Notes under the pieces: model-generated | What the model was told of the DNA's origin: nothing | The model's input: the letters and a program-made list of their open reading frames with translations, nothing else | The model's database searches: none | From: Dermacentor variabilis | Lineage: Eukaryota > Arthropoda > Arachnida > Ixodida > Ixodidae | Direction: 5' to 3' | DNA: 64,000 bases | NCBI RefSeq assembly: GCF_050947875.1 | Contig: NC_134570.1 | Coordinates: 102,962,122-103,026,121 of the forward strand | Part shown: piece by piece, positions 22,435 through 32,704 of the stretch | How the letters are laid out: each line of letters starts with the position of its first letter | Position numbering within the stretch: the stretch's first letter is position 1 | Position numbers and translations under genes: made by a program

Positions 22435-24840
22435 ATGATCACTCACCAACTAGCCCAACTTTCCACGTTACTGAACTTCATTTCCATTACAACGGGCCCT
22501 TTTATATGTTCGAACAACTTCAAGCAATATGACCCTAGCACCCTGGCTACAGTTATGGCGATATGCGTTTGCAAGGCAAGAGTGGCATCTTGGCATGTAA
22601 GGTACAACGTATGCCCCCAGGAACTCGAAACCATGTGCGGTTTCCTTCAGCCATCCTCAACACACTCAAAACGCATTTGTAGGATTGTGAAAGCCGAATT
22701 ATGGAGACAAGCAAGACATTTCAAGGATTCCCTGAGAGTAACGTGCGCCTTGCTTCACGGTCGAGAGCACAACAGACGCTTCAGGGAATGGTGTAGGACG
22801 TCCGACAGTCTGGCGGAGTGGTTGTGGGCGACCACGAGACCACACCTACCTAGACCGAAGAAGCACAGACCACCTGAGCGCAGGGTGGTCACCTTGGGAG
22901 ACGCCACCGTTCCCGAGAACTACAAAAGGATTCTTGGACTCGGTCCGAAGTTCTCCTTCGAGCCGGCTTTCACTCCACCAGAAAAAGTAGCACTGACCAA
23001 GACCATGGCGCGTCGTGTGGCCGAAGAACAACGTCCACGTTTCATTACAGAGTGTATGGATGTGCTATCCAGGACAATGACCGTCGACAGAAAAGAGCAA
23101 CACGTAAGGAATCTAGTGAACTTTGGCGTGAAGAACGATTTACGGTTTCTGACGTCTGATAAGGAAGGTTGTTTTGTAGTTGTGCCTGAAGGTCTCTTCC
23201 AAGAAAAGGCGATGACAGCGGTGAGAAAGAATTTCGTACGTGTCGACGTAAAAGCTAAAAAGGTGAGGGATAAAGCAGTCACATTACTGACAAGCAACAA
23301 TTTTGAGCGACTTGCTTCAGCAGTTAAGCGCTCGTGCAACCTACATCTCGAATTGTTTTTCGTGGCAAAAACACATAAGATTGACGTTCCGTTCAGAGCC
23401 ATAGTATCAGAAAGGGACTCGTGGCAGTTGGTTGTATATTCATTCCTTCAAAACCACCTTAATGGCTTGATAGTTACCGATCCGTTCGTTTTACCAAACT
23501 CTGAAACGTTAGTAACGTACTTAAGCACGTCTAACCCTGGACGATGTGAATTCTTCAGCATAGATGTACAGGATTTGTATTACAATATTCCGCATGGTCC
23601 CTTATTATCGAGTGTTAGGCACTGTATAACGGAAGACAACGACGAGATGGAATTTGTCAGCAAATGTGGCGTATCAGTTAATACATTTCTTGAACTATTA
23701 ACATTTTACCTTCAGTCCACCTTTGTAATGTGGAATGATGTTATTTACAGACAAAAGTCCGGTATATGTATAGGCTCAAAAGTAGCTCCGGTACTTAGCA
23801 CAATTTTTTTAGGTAGTATAGACAAAGCGATAGTTGCAAACCTTAAAGACTTAGCGGTAAAAGTGTTCCGCTTTGTGGACGATTTTTTGGTTATAATCGA
23901 ACATGGTGTTTTGGATGTAAGAATGAATGAAATCTTAAAAGTGTTCAAGGACAACAGCCAAGGACTGGCTTTCACTGTTGAGTTGCCGCAGAATGGCAAG
24001 CTACAATTTTTAGATTTGGCGTTAACTTCCACACCGGACCACGTTTGCTGGTCATACTATCCACGATCAGAAAAACCCTTGCTTAGTTATAACTCGGGAC
24101 ACTCTAAAATCGTAAAAAGTGGCATAGCTTTCTCGTGCCTGAGGGCTGCATTAACTAAGTCTTGCCCGGAAAAAATAAAAGAAACATTCAGTCAACAGGT
24201 TATCAGACTAAAGAATGCAGGGTATGAAAAACATGTACTCTGTACATCAGCGTATAAGTTGATCCGTTATGTGCGCTATGGCTATCAGAAAGAGCGCAAC
24301 AGACTAGAGATTGACAGCAAAAAAATTGTGTCACTACCATATGCACACAAAATTGCGCATAACTTAAAAAACGTAGGTGGCAGATACGGTCTACGAGTAG
24401 TTTTTTCAGCGCCTAACAAACTCGGAAAAATATGTGCCGGACTGGATCGTAGAGTGTCAACAAAAGTAAAAGAACATGGACGTAAGTGCACAGTCAAGCA
24501 CAAAGAAAAACTTGTCGAGTGCAGGTCTTCTGTAGTCTACTGTTTGCCCATGTCGTGTGGGAAAGTATACATCGGCCAAACAGGTCGTTGTGTAAACACG
24601 AGACTTTTAGAGCACAAAAGGTCACTGGGGGAAAACATTCATTCCCATATTAAGGGGCACTGCTCACAACATAGGTGCTGGCCGCTTTATAATGATGCCA
24701 CAGTTTTATCACACCATAAGGATCAACTAACCAGGGAAATAATCGAAGCCTTTCATATTCACAAGAGGGGAGAGGGTTGTATCAGTCAGCCATCTGTCCA
24801 TCTAAGCCATGGTGAGGTTGCGTTTTTGGAAGTACACTAA
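22435..24840 (+). CDS. Penelope-like reverse transcriptase/GIY-YIG endonuclease (intact)
   Basis: 801 aa from the first in-frame ATG after the minisatellite; the frame stays open upstream to 22144 but only through repeat sequence. The protein copies element RNA at a nicked target. RT motifs: FRAIVSERDSWQL, SIDVQDLYYNIP (motif A), SGICIGSKVAPVLSTIFLGS (motif B), FRFVDDFLVII (motif C, both Asp present) and GKLQFLDLAL (motif D/E). The C-terminal GIY-YIG nuclease has VVYCLPMSCGKVYIGQTGR, the downstream RLLEHKRSLGENIHSHIKGH and the conserved Glu in REIIEAFHI. No stop or frameshift is seen, so this copy may be functional. A later Met (MAICVCK, near 22555) is an alternative start. Confidence 0.85.
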   Translation: MITHQLAQLSTLLNFISITTGPFICSNNFKQYDPSTLATVMAICVCKARVASWHVRYNVCPQELETMCGFLQPSSTHSKRICRIVKAELWRQARHFKDSLRVTCALLHGREHNRRFREWCRTSDSLAEWLWATTRPHLPRPKKHRPPERRVVTLGDATVPENYKRILGLGPKFSFEPAFTPPEKVALTKTMARRVAEEQRPRFITECMDVLSRTMTVDRKEQHVRNLVNFGVKNDLRFLTSDKEGCFVVVPEGLFQEKAMTAVRKNFVRVDVKAKKVRDKAVTLLTSNNFERLASAVKRSCNLHLELFFVAKTHKIDVPFRAIVSERDSWQLVVYSFLQNHLNGLIVTDPFVLPNSETLVTYLSTSNPGRCEFFSIDVQDLYYNIPHGPLLSSVRHCITEDNDEMEFVSKCGVSVNTFLELLTFYLQSTFVMWNDVIYRQKSGICIGSKVAPVLSTIFLGSIDKAIVANLKDLAVKVFRFVDDFLVIIEHGVLDVRMNEILKVFKDNSQGLAFTVELPQNGKLQFLDLALTSTPDHVCWSYYPRSEKPLLSYNSGHSKIVKSGIAFSCLRAALTKSCPEKIKETFSQQVIRLKNAGYEKHVLCTSAYKLIRYVRYGYQKERNRLEIDSKKIVSLPYAHKIAHNLKNVGGRYGLRVVFSAPNKLGKICAGLDRRVSTKVKEHGRKCTVKHKEKLVECRSSVVYCLPMSCGKVYIGQTGRCVNTRLLEHKRSLGENIHSHIKGHCSQHRCWPLYNDATVLSHHKDQLTREIIEAFHIHKRGEGCISQPSVHLSHGEVAFLEVH

Positions 24841-24961
24841 AAAGAAGAGAAAAGAAAATGTGTAATAAAAATCGTTGGTAGGGTTGCAACAAATTACGAT
24901 AGGATTGCACACCATGATAGATAAGTGCAATGCCTTTGACGCCCGAGTATGAGCGGGCAAA

Positions 24962-25072
<111 letters not shown>

Positions 25073-25239
25073 CCTCTAATCTTGCCATGATTTGCGTTGA
25101 CGCCTGAGGGTGCGCAGGTATATAAACTTGAAGTATGTGTTCTGAAATAAAATAGTTGCGAGTGCAGCGAGTGTCGTCTATTCCTACTTGTCTCCACTGT
25201 GTCCGTGTTTGTGCGCTGCTTCACCAGCAAGGTACTATG

Positions 25240-25251
25240 ACTAAACGGTAA
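25240..25251. repeat. Right target-site duplication of Penelope dimer
   Basis: ACTAAACGGTAA, an exact copy of 19385-19396. Sequence downstream continues the duplication match with 62931 onward. Confidence 0.85.
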
Positions 25252-27009
25252 GTTTTAGCCAAGAAGTTTTCCGTCAATAGCTCATGATTACGTGAGCCGA
25301 TTTCATAGCGCGACCTGGCTGCATGTGGCGTAGGCGACTCGGGCATAGTGTCGGATTGTCGTTTACATGATTTGATAAGGCGCTTTTGTTCTCGCTTCTA
25401 CTATACGGAATATTTTACGGCATGCGATCGCTCAAGCTTGTTGATTTTAGCGTCATATCTGATGTGCGTAAAAAAAATAAAATACGCGATGTTTTATCTT
25501 GATACTGAGCAGCCACTAAGCGGATTATGTGCGTTGAGCAGCCAATTTCTGTAGATATCATTTCATGCCGGGCTCAATCGGGCAGCCATGAGCGCTGCGC
25601 CTCATATGTAGTGAAGTTCTTGTGGCACGCTTTACGCATACACCTCGAAGTTGCGTTAGTGTGAGGAATTTTCAAACAGACGTATAGTTGAATAAATGCT
25701 AGCGTACTTGGATGAAAGGCCGTGTTTGCGAGGCATGCATCAGCAGTATGTGCACTGCCAAAACTAGCAGTATCCTTAAGGATACCGGCAACCGATCTAA
25801 ACAAATGGAACCGCCAAAGGTCTCCGATCACGAAGCCTGCGATACGCTCAGTCACTCGGAGATTCGAAACTTAACCAAAAAAATTTAGAGAACAATAACT
25901 TAGTCGCTAGGGGAAGCACCTTTGCACGTTTCTAACTGAAGACAAGGTTTGGGGAAGGTTTGACGGTAGTTCGCAGATTTTTTTTTGGGGGGGGGGCGTC
26001 ACTTTATAGAACAGTTTAGCGGCAAAAGTTATTTTCCAAGCTATTTAAAAAGCGTTAAGCAACTGTCGATGCTTCGGCGTTATGCAGTTTATGAGCTGTT
26101 AATCACTAGGCAGCTGCTGGCGCAGATTCGCATTTTGACAATCGTACTTGGGGTGAAGCCCTTGTCGTGCGTAATAAGTGATCCAGTTTTCATTACTGTT
26201 GCATTTAGTACCCTCGTCACGGAAAGACTGCATACTACTTGCCCTGTAGAAAAGAAAAAGAAAACCCAGATTATCCATTTGGTTGTCTTAGTAGAGTACA
26301 CGCATATTATTCAAATTATTTAGTGGACAGTGCACTTGTTGTACCCCTAAAAACACACCGAAGAGATCTTAATATGTCTTAACTGATAAATAACTTTATC
26401 AATTCACTGCAGTTATATGCATTCTACTGAAAGCGTGGCAAATAACGTATTCACCTCAGAGTATGAGAAAAGAGACATTGGATACTGTTGCAAGCGGAAA
26501 TAAGTTGCAATTCTTAACGTGATTGTTCAAAACTGCTTTCACTATTCAGAGCATCTTCCTTCGGCACAGGCATATTGCATTAACACCCGAAAACTGTGCA
26601 CAGTCCAGCCGGGTATCTTTGTTTCAGCCATTATAAAGGAATTGTTTGGGACTCTCGTATTTTTTTCTCACTTTGATAAGTGCACTATGTGTCATTCGAA
26701 CCTGTCTTAAAACGAAATGTACAGTTGCTGGCGCCAGCAACCATTACGGTCGTCTAACTGCTCATCATATTGTAACATGATGAAAGATTATAATTGTACT
26801 TATTCGTCTTGGCATGTAGTCGTTATTCATAGGCAAAACAAGTGCACTAGAGACATAATAAATGAGAGCAAATTATATATACATCTACTAATGAACCGTA
26901 AAAATATCTCATTGAATAGTTTTCAATGACATTGTTGCATCTGCTTTACGTGTATGCTTTCTGTGTCCATGTGATCCGTGCTGGGCTGATGTTGCCATGA
27001 ATTGCGAAC
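25252..27009. other. Intergenic
   Basis: 25252-25980 parallels 62931-63650. Beyond a T/G homopolymer run (25979-25998) no counterpart is in the window. No gene recognised. Confidence 0.55.
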
Positions 27010-28731
27010 ATGTCCAAGACTTTGTCAGCTTTAATAACCAATAAAGGAAGCCTAAAAACAGTGAAGAAGAAACTAGGAATAGGCAAGAATCAGATGTGTG
27101 CGTTACGAGACAAAGCCGGCAATATCGTTACTAATATGGATGAGATAGTTCAAGTGGCTGAGGAGTTCTATAGAGATTTATACAGTACCAGTGGCACCCA
27201 CGACGATAGTGGAAGAGAGAATAGCCTAGAGGAATTCGAAATCCCACAGGTAACGCCGGAAGAAGTAAAGAAAGCCTTGGGAGCTATGCAAAGGGGGAAG
27301 GCAGCTGGGGAGGATCAGGTAACAGCAGATCTGTTGAAGGATGGTGGTCAGATTGTTCTAGAGAAACTGGCCACCCTGTATACGCAATGCCTCATAACCT
27401 CGAGCGTACCGGAGTCTTGGAAGAACGCTAACATAATCCTAATCCATAAGAAAGGGGACGCCAAAGACTTGAAAAACTATAGACCGATCAGCTTACTGTC
27501 CGTTGCCTGCAAAGTATTTACTAAGGTAATCGCAAATAGGATCAGGAACGCCTTAGACTTCTGTCAACCAAAGGACCAGGCAGGATTCCGTAAAGGCTAC
27601 TCAACAATAGACCATATTTACACTATCAATCAAGTGATAGAGAAATGTGCAGAATATAACCAACCCTTATATGTAGCTTTCATTCATTACGAGAAAGCGT
27701 TTGATTCAGTCGAAACCTCAGCAGTCATGGAGGCATTACGGAATCAGGGTGTAGATGAGCCATATGTAAAGATACTGGAAGATATCTATAGCGGCTCCAC
27801 AGCCACCGTAGTCCTTCACAAAGAAAGCAACAAAATCCCTATAAAGAAAGGCGTCAGACAGGGAGATACGATATCTGCAATGCTATTCACAGCATGTTTA
27901 CAGGAGGTATTCAGAGGCCTGGAGTGGGAAGCATTGGGGATAAAAGTTGATGGAGAATACCTTAGCAACTTGCGATTCGCTGATGATATTGCCTTGCTTA
28001 GTAACTCAGGAGACCAATTGCAATGCATGCTCACTGACCTGGAGAGGCAAAGCAGAGGGGTGGGTCTGAAAATTAATCTGCAGAAAACTAAAGTATTGTT
28101 TAACAGTCTCGGAAGAGAACAGCAGTTTACAATAGGTAGCGAAGCACTGGAAGTGGTAAGGGAATACATCTACTTAGGGCAGGTAGTGACCACGGATCCG
28201 GATCATGAGACTGAAATAACCAGAAGAATAAGAATGGGCTGGGGTGCGTTTGGCAGGCATTCTCAAATCATGAACAGCAGGTTGCCACTATCCCTCAAAA
28301 GAAAAGTGTATAACAGCTGTGTGTTATCAGTACTCACATATGGGGCCGAAACCTGGAGGCTTACGAAAAGGGTTCTGCTGAAATTGAGGACGACGCAACG
28401 AGCTATGGAAAGAAGAATGATGGGTGTAACGTTAAGGGATAAGAAAAGAGCAGATTGGGTGAGGCAACAAACGCGGGTAAACGACATCTTAGTTGAAATC
28501 AAGAAAAAGAAATGGGCATGGGCCGGACATGTAATGAGGAGGGAAGATAACCGATGGTCACTAAGGGTTACGGACTGGATTCCAAGGGAAGGGATGCGTA
28601 GCAGGGGGCGGCAGAAAGTTAGGTGGGCGGATGACATTAAGACGTTTGCAGGGAAAAAATGGCCACGATTAGTACATGACCGGGGTAGTTGGAGAAGTAT
28701 GAGAGAGGCCTTTGCCCTGCAGTGGGCGTAA
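27010..28731 (+). pseudogene. RTE reverse transcriptase with lost motif A Asp
   Basis: 573 aa open frame without stops: KNYRPISLLSVACKVFTKVI, DQAGFRKGYSTIDHIYTINQ, KGVRQGDTISAMLFTACLQ (motif B), LRFADDIALLS (motif C) and the C-terminal WAGHVMRREDNRW and RGRQKVRWADDIK segments of RTE proteins. Motif A reads AFIHYEKAFDSVE. The family has D at the H position (codon CAT at 27685-27687), and this Asp binds catalytic metal. The ATG at 27010 is probably accidental, since the family's protein extends N-terminally into an endonuclease that is absent. Non-functional despite the clean frame. Confidence 0.85.
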
Positions 28732-28762
28732 CTAGGCTGATGATGATGATGATGATGATGAA
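27010..28762 (+). mobile_element. 5'-truncated RTE-clade LINE
   Basis: Contains the RT half of an RTE (BovB-type) ORF, a stop at 28729-28731 and, seven bases later, a (TGA)n tail at 28738-28760. A very short 3' end with a TGA-type simple repeat is typical of RTE elements. The endonuclease domain is missing. No clear target duplication was found. Confidence 0.85.
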
Positions 28763-30861
28763 TTCAATTCAGTTGAATTTAATACTGCATGTCAAGTGAC
28801 CGACCTGTTATTTGTTTTATTTAAGTGTTATAGACTGGCAGTAGTTAGCAAGCATGAAACTACAATATTTTTTAAAATTGCACTTAAGCTGCGGGTGTCA
28901 TAGACTACCAGAGCATATTCATGAAAACAGCCAGGGAAGACTTGGGAAAAGATCAGGAAATCTGAAAATGTCAAAATTGGTATGCTATCTTGTTATACAC
29001 CATACCAGGTTTCTAGATAATCTCTTTGTGATACAAATTTTAAAAATGTTTCACCTCACAAAAGATTGAGGCAAATTGGTCCTATTTATTTAAAAAAAGT
29101 GAAAGTGAAGCATTCTGAGATGGCATTCGTTACTGATTACCTAGAAAAAGTACTGATGTTTAAGAGCACCCTAAATAATTTACTGTGGTGCCATTTAATC
29201 GAACTATGGTTTCAGTTTTGTTTCCCAGGAGGTGCATAGCTCTCGTTCCATGACTTGTGTGATACTTCTGGTGCTCGTGTGATACTTTTGGTGCTCATGT
29301 GGTGTACCTAAATTGCAACCGTGTCAGCATGCCCGAGAGGCCTCAAAATCTGTAAGAAACAAAGAAGCAACCATATCAATATAAACAATCCATTTGCCTT
29401 CTGTTGTAGTTATGGCTAGTGATGGATTTATTTAAGAGTATCAGAAAGATAATTAAATGTGTATCAAAGAAATAAATTACAGTCTTTGGCATGAGTTCAT
29501 CAATGCTCCAGTCACTCTTCTGACAATATCACTATTCTCGGGCATATTTAATTACAAGCGAAAAAATGCAGACAGTCCAACTGGGCAAGCTTGTTTCAGC
29601 AATTGATACAGAGATCCTTTGGGATAATTACAAATAATTACAATAACGTGTCCTATATGAACTCGTCACAAAGGCAACGTACTGTTGCTGCAGCGCTAGC
29701 AGCAGTTGTGACTGTTTAATTGTTCATCATGGCATAAAATGAAACATTCCATAATAGTACTGGTTTGTATTCACAAGCAGCCATTGGTCATAGTGAAACC
29801 GTACTGAGTACTGACTTAAGTGATTTGAGTAAATATATTAAGCTGCTTAATTACCCTACAAAGAATACGGAATTGTTATTTTTGCCTCACACTACTGCAT
29901 CTACTTATTTGCAGCATACGCTTGCAGCACCTTTTGACTATACACTAAGGTGAAGGCCGGCCTGGCGACCTTGCTTGCCAAGCAGAAATAGTCTGTAAAT
30001 CTGTAAATAGTCTGTTTCGATCATAGCGTAAGACCTGCATTTTAAGAAAATTATTCTATCGCGCTATATATAGAGCTAATTCAATATCGGTGCTCTTCTT
30101 TCATTTCTTGCGCTGCATGATTCAGCACTAGTGGAATTCGTTCATTGTTTTTCTGTTTATGGAAAATATGAGAGTGCCGCTAGCTCATGAGCATCATTAG
30201 GCTATTGACATTAATTCATAAGTGCAAATAAGAAGCAACACGCGAACGTACGTAATATACATTCAAAGTTTATTTCTAAACAAGAATGTAAATTAACTTG
30301 TAGATAGCAGATAGCTAGCTGATTTATTCAAGCGGATGCGTTGCATGCAACGTTAATATTTCTTAAATGCACTCGTGTACAAATTCTCATATAGTCTGAC
30401 ATAAAGATTCACGGCTACATGCATTTGAGATTTTTCGACTGCTTCCATCCACATTCATGATTTTCTATGTACAGTTCCCAGGGTATGTTCCCATGTGCAT
30501 GCTGGATGCAGCACATTTTTATAGACATTTCCAATACACTGCTCATTAACAACCCCAGGAGCGAGAACTCATATATAATTGAAACGTACTTGGCAAAATG
30601 TATGGTTTATATTTTAGCCAATCTGGGCTATGAAAATAAACGATCAAAGGCACACACGGTGCAAGAGGTATTACTTTAAAGTGACCTACTGGTCAGATCT
30701 CCGATGACTCAACGCCATAGGTCTTAAATTCGCATCGTACCGCGCCTCCTTTCTTTTCATTATTTTTTGTTGAACAGCTTCATTGAATCTATGCTAGCTG
30801 CGACACCCTGCTCTGACAATAGTCGACAGATAGTGTAAGGCTAAATCGATGAATTAGATAT
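28763..30861. other. Intergenic, AT-rich
   Basis: No gene recognised. All reading frames are short and without known motifs. Confidence 0.5.
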
Positions 30862-31400
30862 AGATTGGTCTGCAGGAAAGGTCTATTGACAGTCTACGGA
30901 CCTATGGCCTTGCCCTTTTTGGAGGTTATTCTGTAAAATGTCTGAGTCCATAGACACTTTAATGACTGTCTATAGAATAATGAAAACTCACGTTTGTAGA
31001 CAAATGTCTGCAGAATGTGTAGCCAAAAGTGCAGACGGTTACACAGTTCTGCCTTTTTAGACTGAAGTCTATAAAATCTCTCTAAGCTAATGTTTGTAGA
31101 CTATCTATAGACACTTGTCTATAGAGATTCCATAGAGTTTACAAGAATAGAACTGTATAACCCTATATATTTTGATTTATAGATATTCCGCAGACATTTG
31201 TCTACAAACGTGAATTTTCGTTAATGTGTAACAAGTCTATAGATTAAGATTTCTTATAGACCAGTCTATCAAAAGTGTAACCCTGTCTGTAAGACTGTCT
31301 GTAGACTGGTCTATAGGCATAGTCTATATACAGTCTATGGAAATTTGTCTATAGCACATTCTATGGACTTCAGTCTGCAAAAGTAGAACTCTATAACATT
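30862..31400. repeat. Diffuse field of GTCTATAGAC-like words
   Basis: Dozens of variants of the palindromic decamer GTCTATAGAC and its halves (GTCTATAGA, TCTATAGAC, AGTCTATA) occur in both orientations at irregular spacing. No fixed period is seen, so it is not a simple tandem array. Confidence 0.7.
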
Positions 31401-31974
31401 CTCTATTGGAGGCGAGGACTTACTGAGTTGCCATCTCTCGCATGCGCCTCCCTTGCGTAGTATGAGGGATAACGGGCGCGCTCCTCAAATGTTTGGTACG
31501 GCTCTCAATAAAGGCCCCACGCGGCAGCCCTCCTGGAGAGTTCCGTAAGTACTCTCAAAAGGAGGGAAGTTTTTTAGCGGCAGTCAAAATAATAATCTTG
31601 GGCAAAACGAAAGCACAGCATTGTTTACAGACGCTGTCTCTTTACCCAATATGTACAGTGAACGCCACAGCCCTCGGTAGCTACGATGGAGTTTCCCGAA
31701 CCGGCTTCTTGCGCGCAAGGTACGCAAACACTGAGAGCAAACTATGTGAAATATTAAAGCGAAAGCTTTACTGGACGCGAACTTGCGATTTCGCCGTGGC
31801 AGTGCTCCGGAAGGCACATGACGTCACACCTCGTTCCTTGTCCCCTCGCGTTCCTTGTCGTTGCGTTCGCCTCCGCTCGCTTCGTCAGCTGCGTCGCAGA
31901 CAATTTTAGTACTGCGTACGTTGCGCACGTAACGGCGTTGCGTACGCAAGATCGCTACGCCCTGCAAATTGCGC

Positions 31975-31986
31975 ATGCGCAGAACG
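31975..31986. promoter_or_regulatory. NRF1-like palindrome
   Basis: TGCGCATGCGCA-type palindrome (TTGCGCATGCGCAGAAC context) in the CpG-rich interior of the TIR element, about 150 bp before the Myb-like reading frame. It may be its promoter; this is inference from the motif alone. Confidence 0.3.
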
Positions 31987-32125
31987 CAACACGAACGGTT
32001 CGTGATGAGTACGCGGCCGCCGCGTACGCACGCATCCGATTCTTGCGTGCGTACGTAGCGAGCTTTGCGTGCTGCTCTCATGGTTCTGGTTTGTTCGGGA
32101 GTGCACGAGACAAGAGTTTCGCAAA

Positions 32126-32431
32126 ATGTCGGCGTCGAAGGCGACCATCGGAAGGCTGTACTTTTGAATGGCCTACGATTTGGCTTTGCTGCGTGAAGTG
32201 AACACGCCAAAGCCATCCCCGGATCCTGCACGGTGGGAATATATGGCGAAAAAAATATGGACTTTGTTTTTGAGAAAGTGTTCAGTGTACGCTGTTCGAG
32301 CGAGAGGTTCGAGCTCCTGTCGGCCTAGTTCGTTGCAAATGACCATGCCAGCCTCAGAAAGCGAGTACTCTGTTTTTATTTTCTCGATATGCTTCGTGTA
32401 TAGCATCCGTTTTACAAGTGGAGTCTCTTAA
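32126..32431 (+). pseudogene. Myb/SANT-like DNA-binding protein remnant
   Basis: The frame starts MSASKATIGRLYF and is stopped by TGA at 32165-32167. It then continues in frame from ATG 32168 with YDLALLREVNTPKPSPDPAR and WEYMAKKIW, the spacing of the first helices of Myb/SANT-like domains (LALLREV...P...W..IA..I). The last 50 residues carry no recognisable domain. Such proteins are standard second ORFs of Harbinger-type transposons, which would fit the surrounding TIRs. It could also be an unrelated retro-pseudogene. Confidence 0.4.
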
Positions 32432-32704
32432 TGGCCTAAATATAGTTCGACGTTGCGTGAACGAGCCCACACGTAACATCACATTGGCGACATCAACAGC
32501 ATCTATAGTTCGACCGATGTTTCAACGTATACTGACGGACGCGGCCAACGCGTTCCGACGCGCCCGGCATCTAACAACGCTCGCCCGCTTACGTACGTAG
32601 GAATTTCGCAGTACTAAAAGCCCCGACGTGACACGCGCTCCTACGTTCCGCGAAGCGTTTGCGTGCTGCACACGTCTCGTAATGGCGCAGTACTAAAACT
32701 GTCT

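Larger units (their letters stand above)
31898..32704. mobile_element. 807-bp TIR element with Myb/SANT-like remnant
   Basis: 19-bp terminal inverted repeats with one mismatch: AGACAATTTTAGTACTGCG at 31898-31916, and its complement (with G for A) at 32686-32704. An extra internal copy of CGCAGTACTAAAA lies near 32607. No convincing target duplication is visible. The CpG-rich interior with many GCGTACGC words differs strongly from the surrounding AT-rich DNA. Confidence 0.55.

Noticed and set aside
25080..25150. Hammerhead ribozyme in the terminal region of the intact Penelope copy
   Set aside because: I looked for CUGANGA followed by GAAA and found only CTGAGGG without a matching second core.
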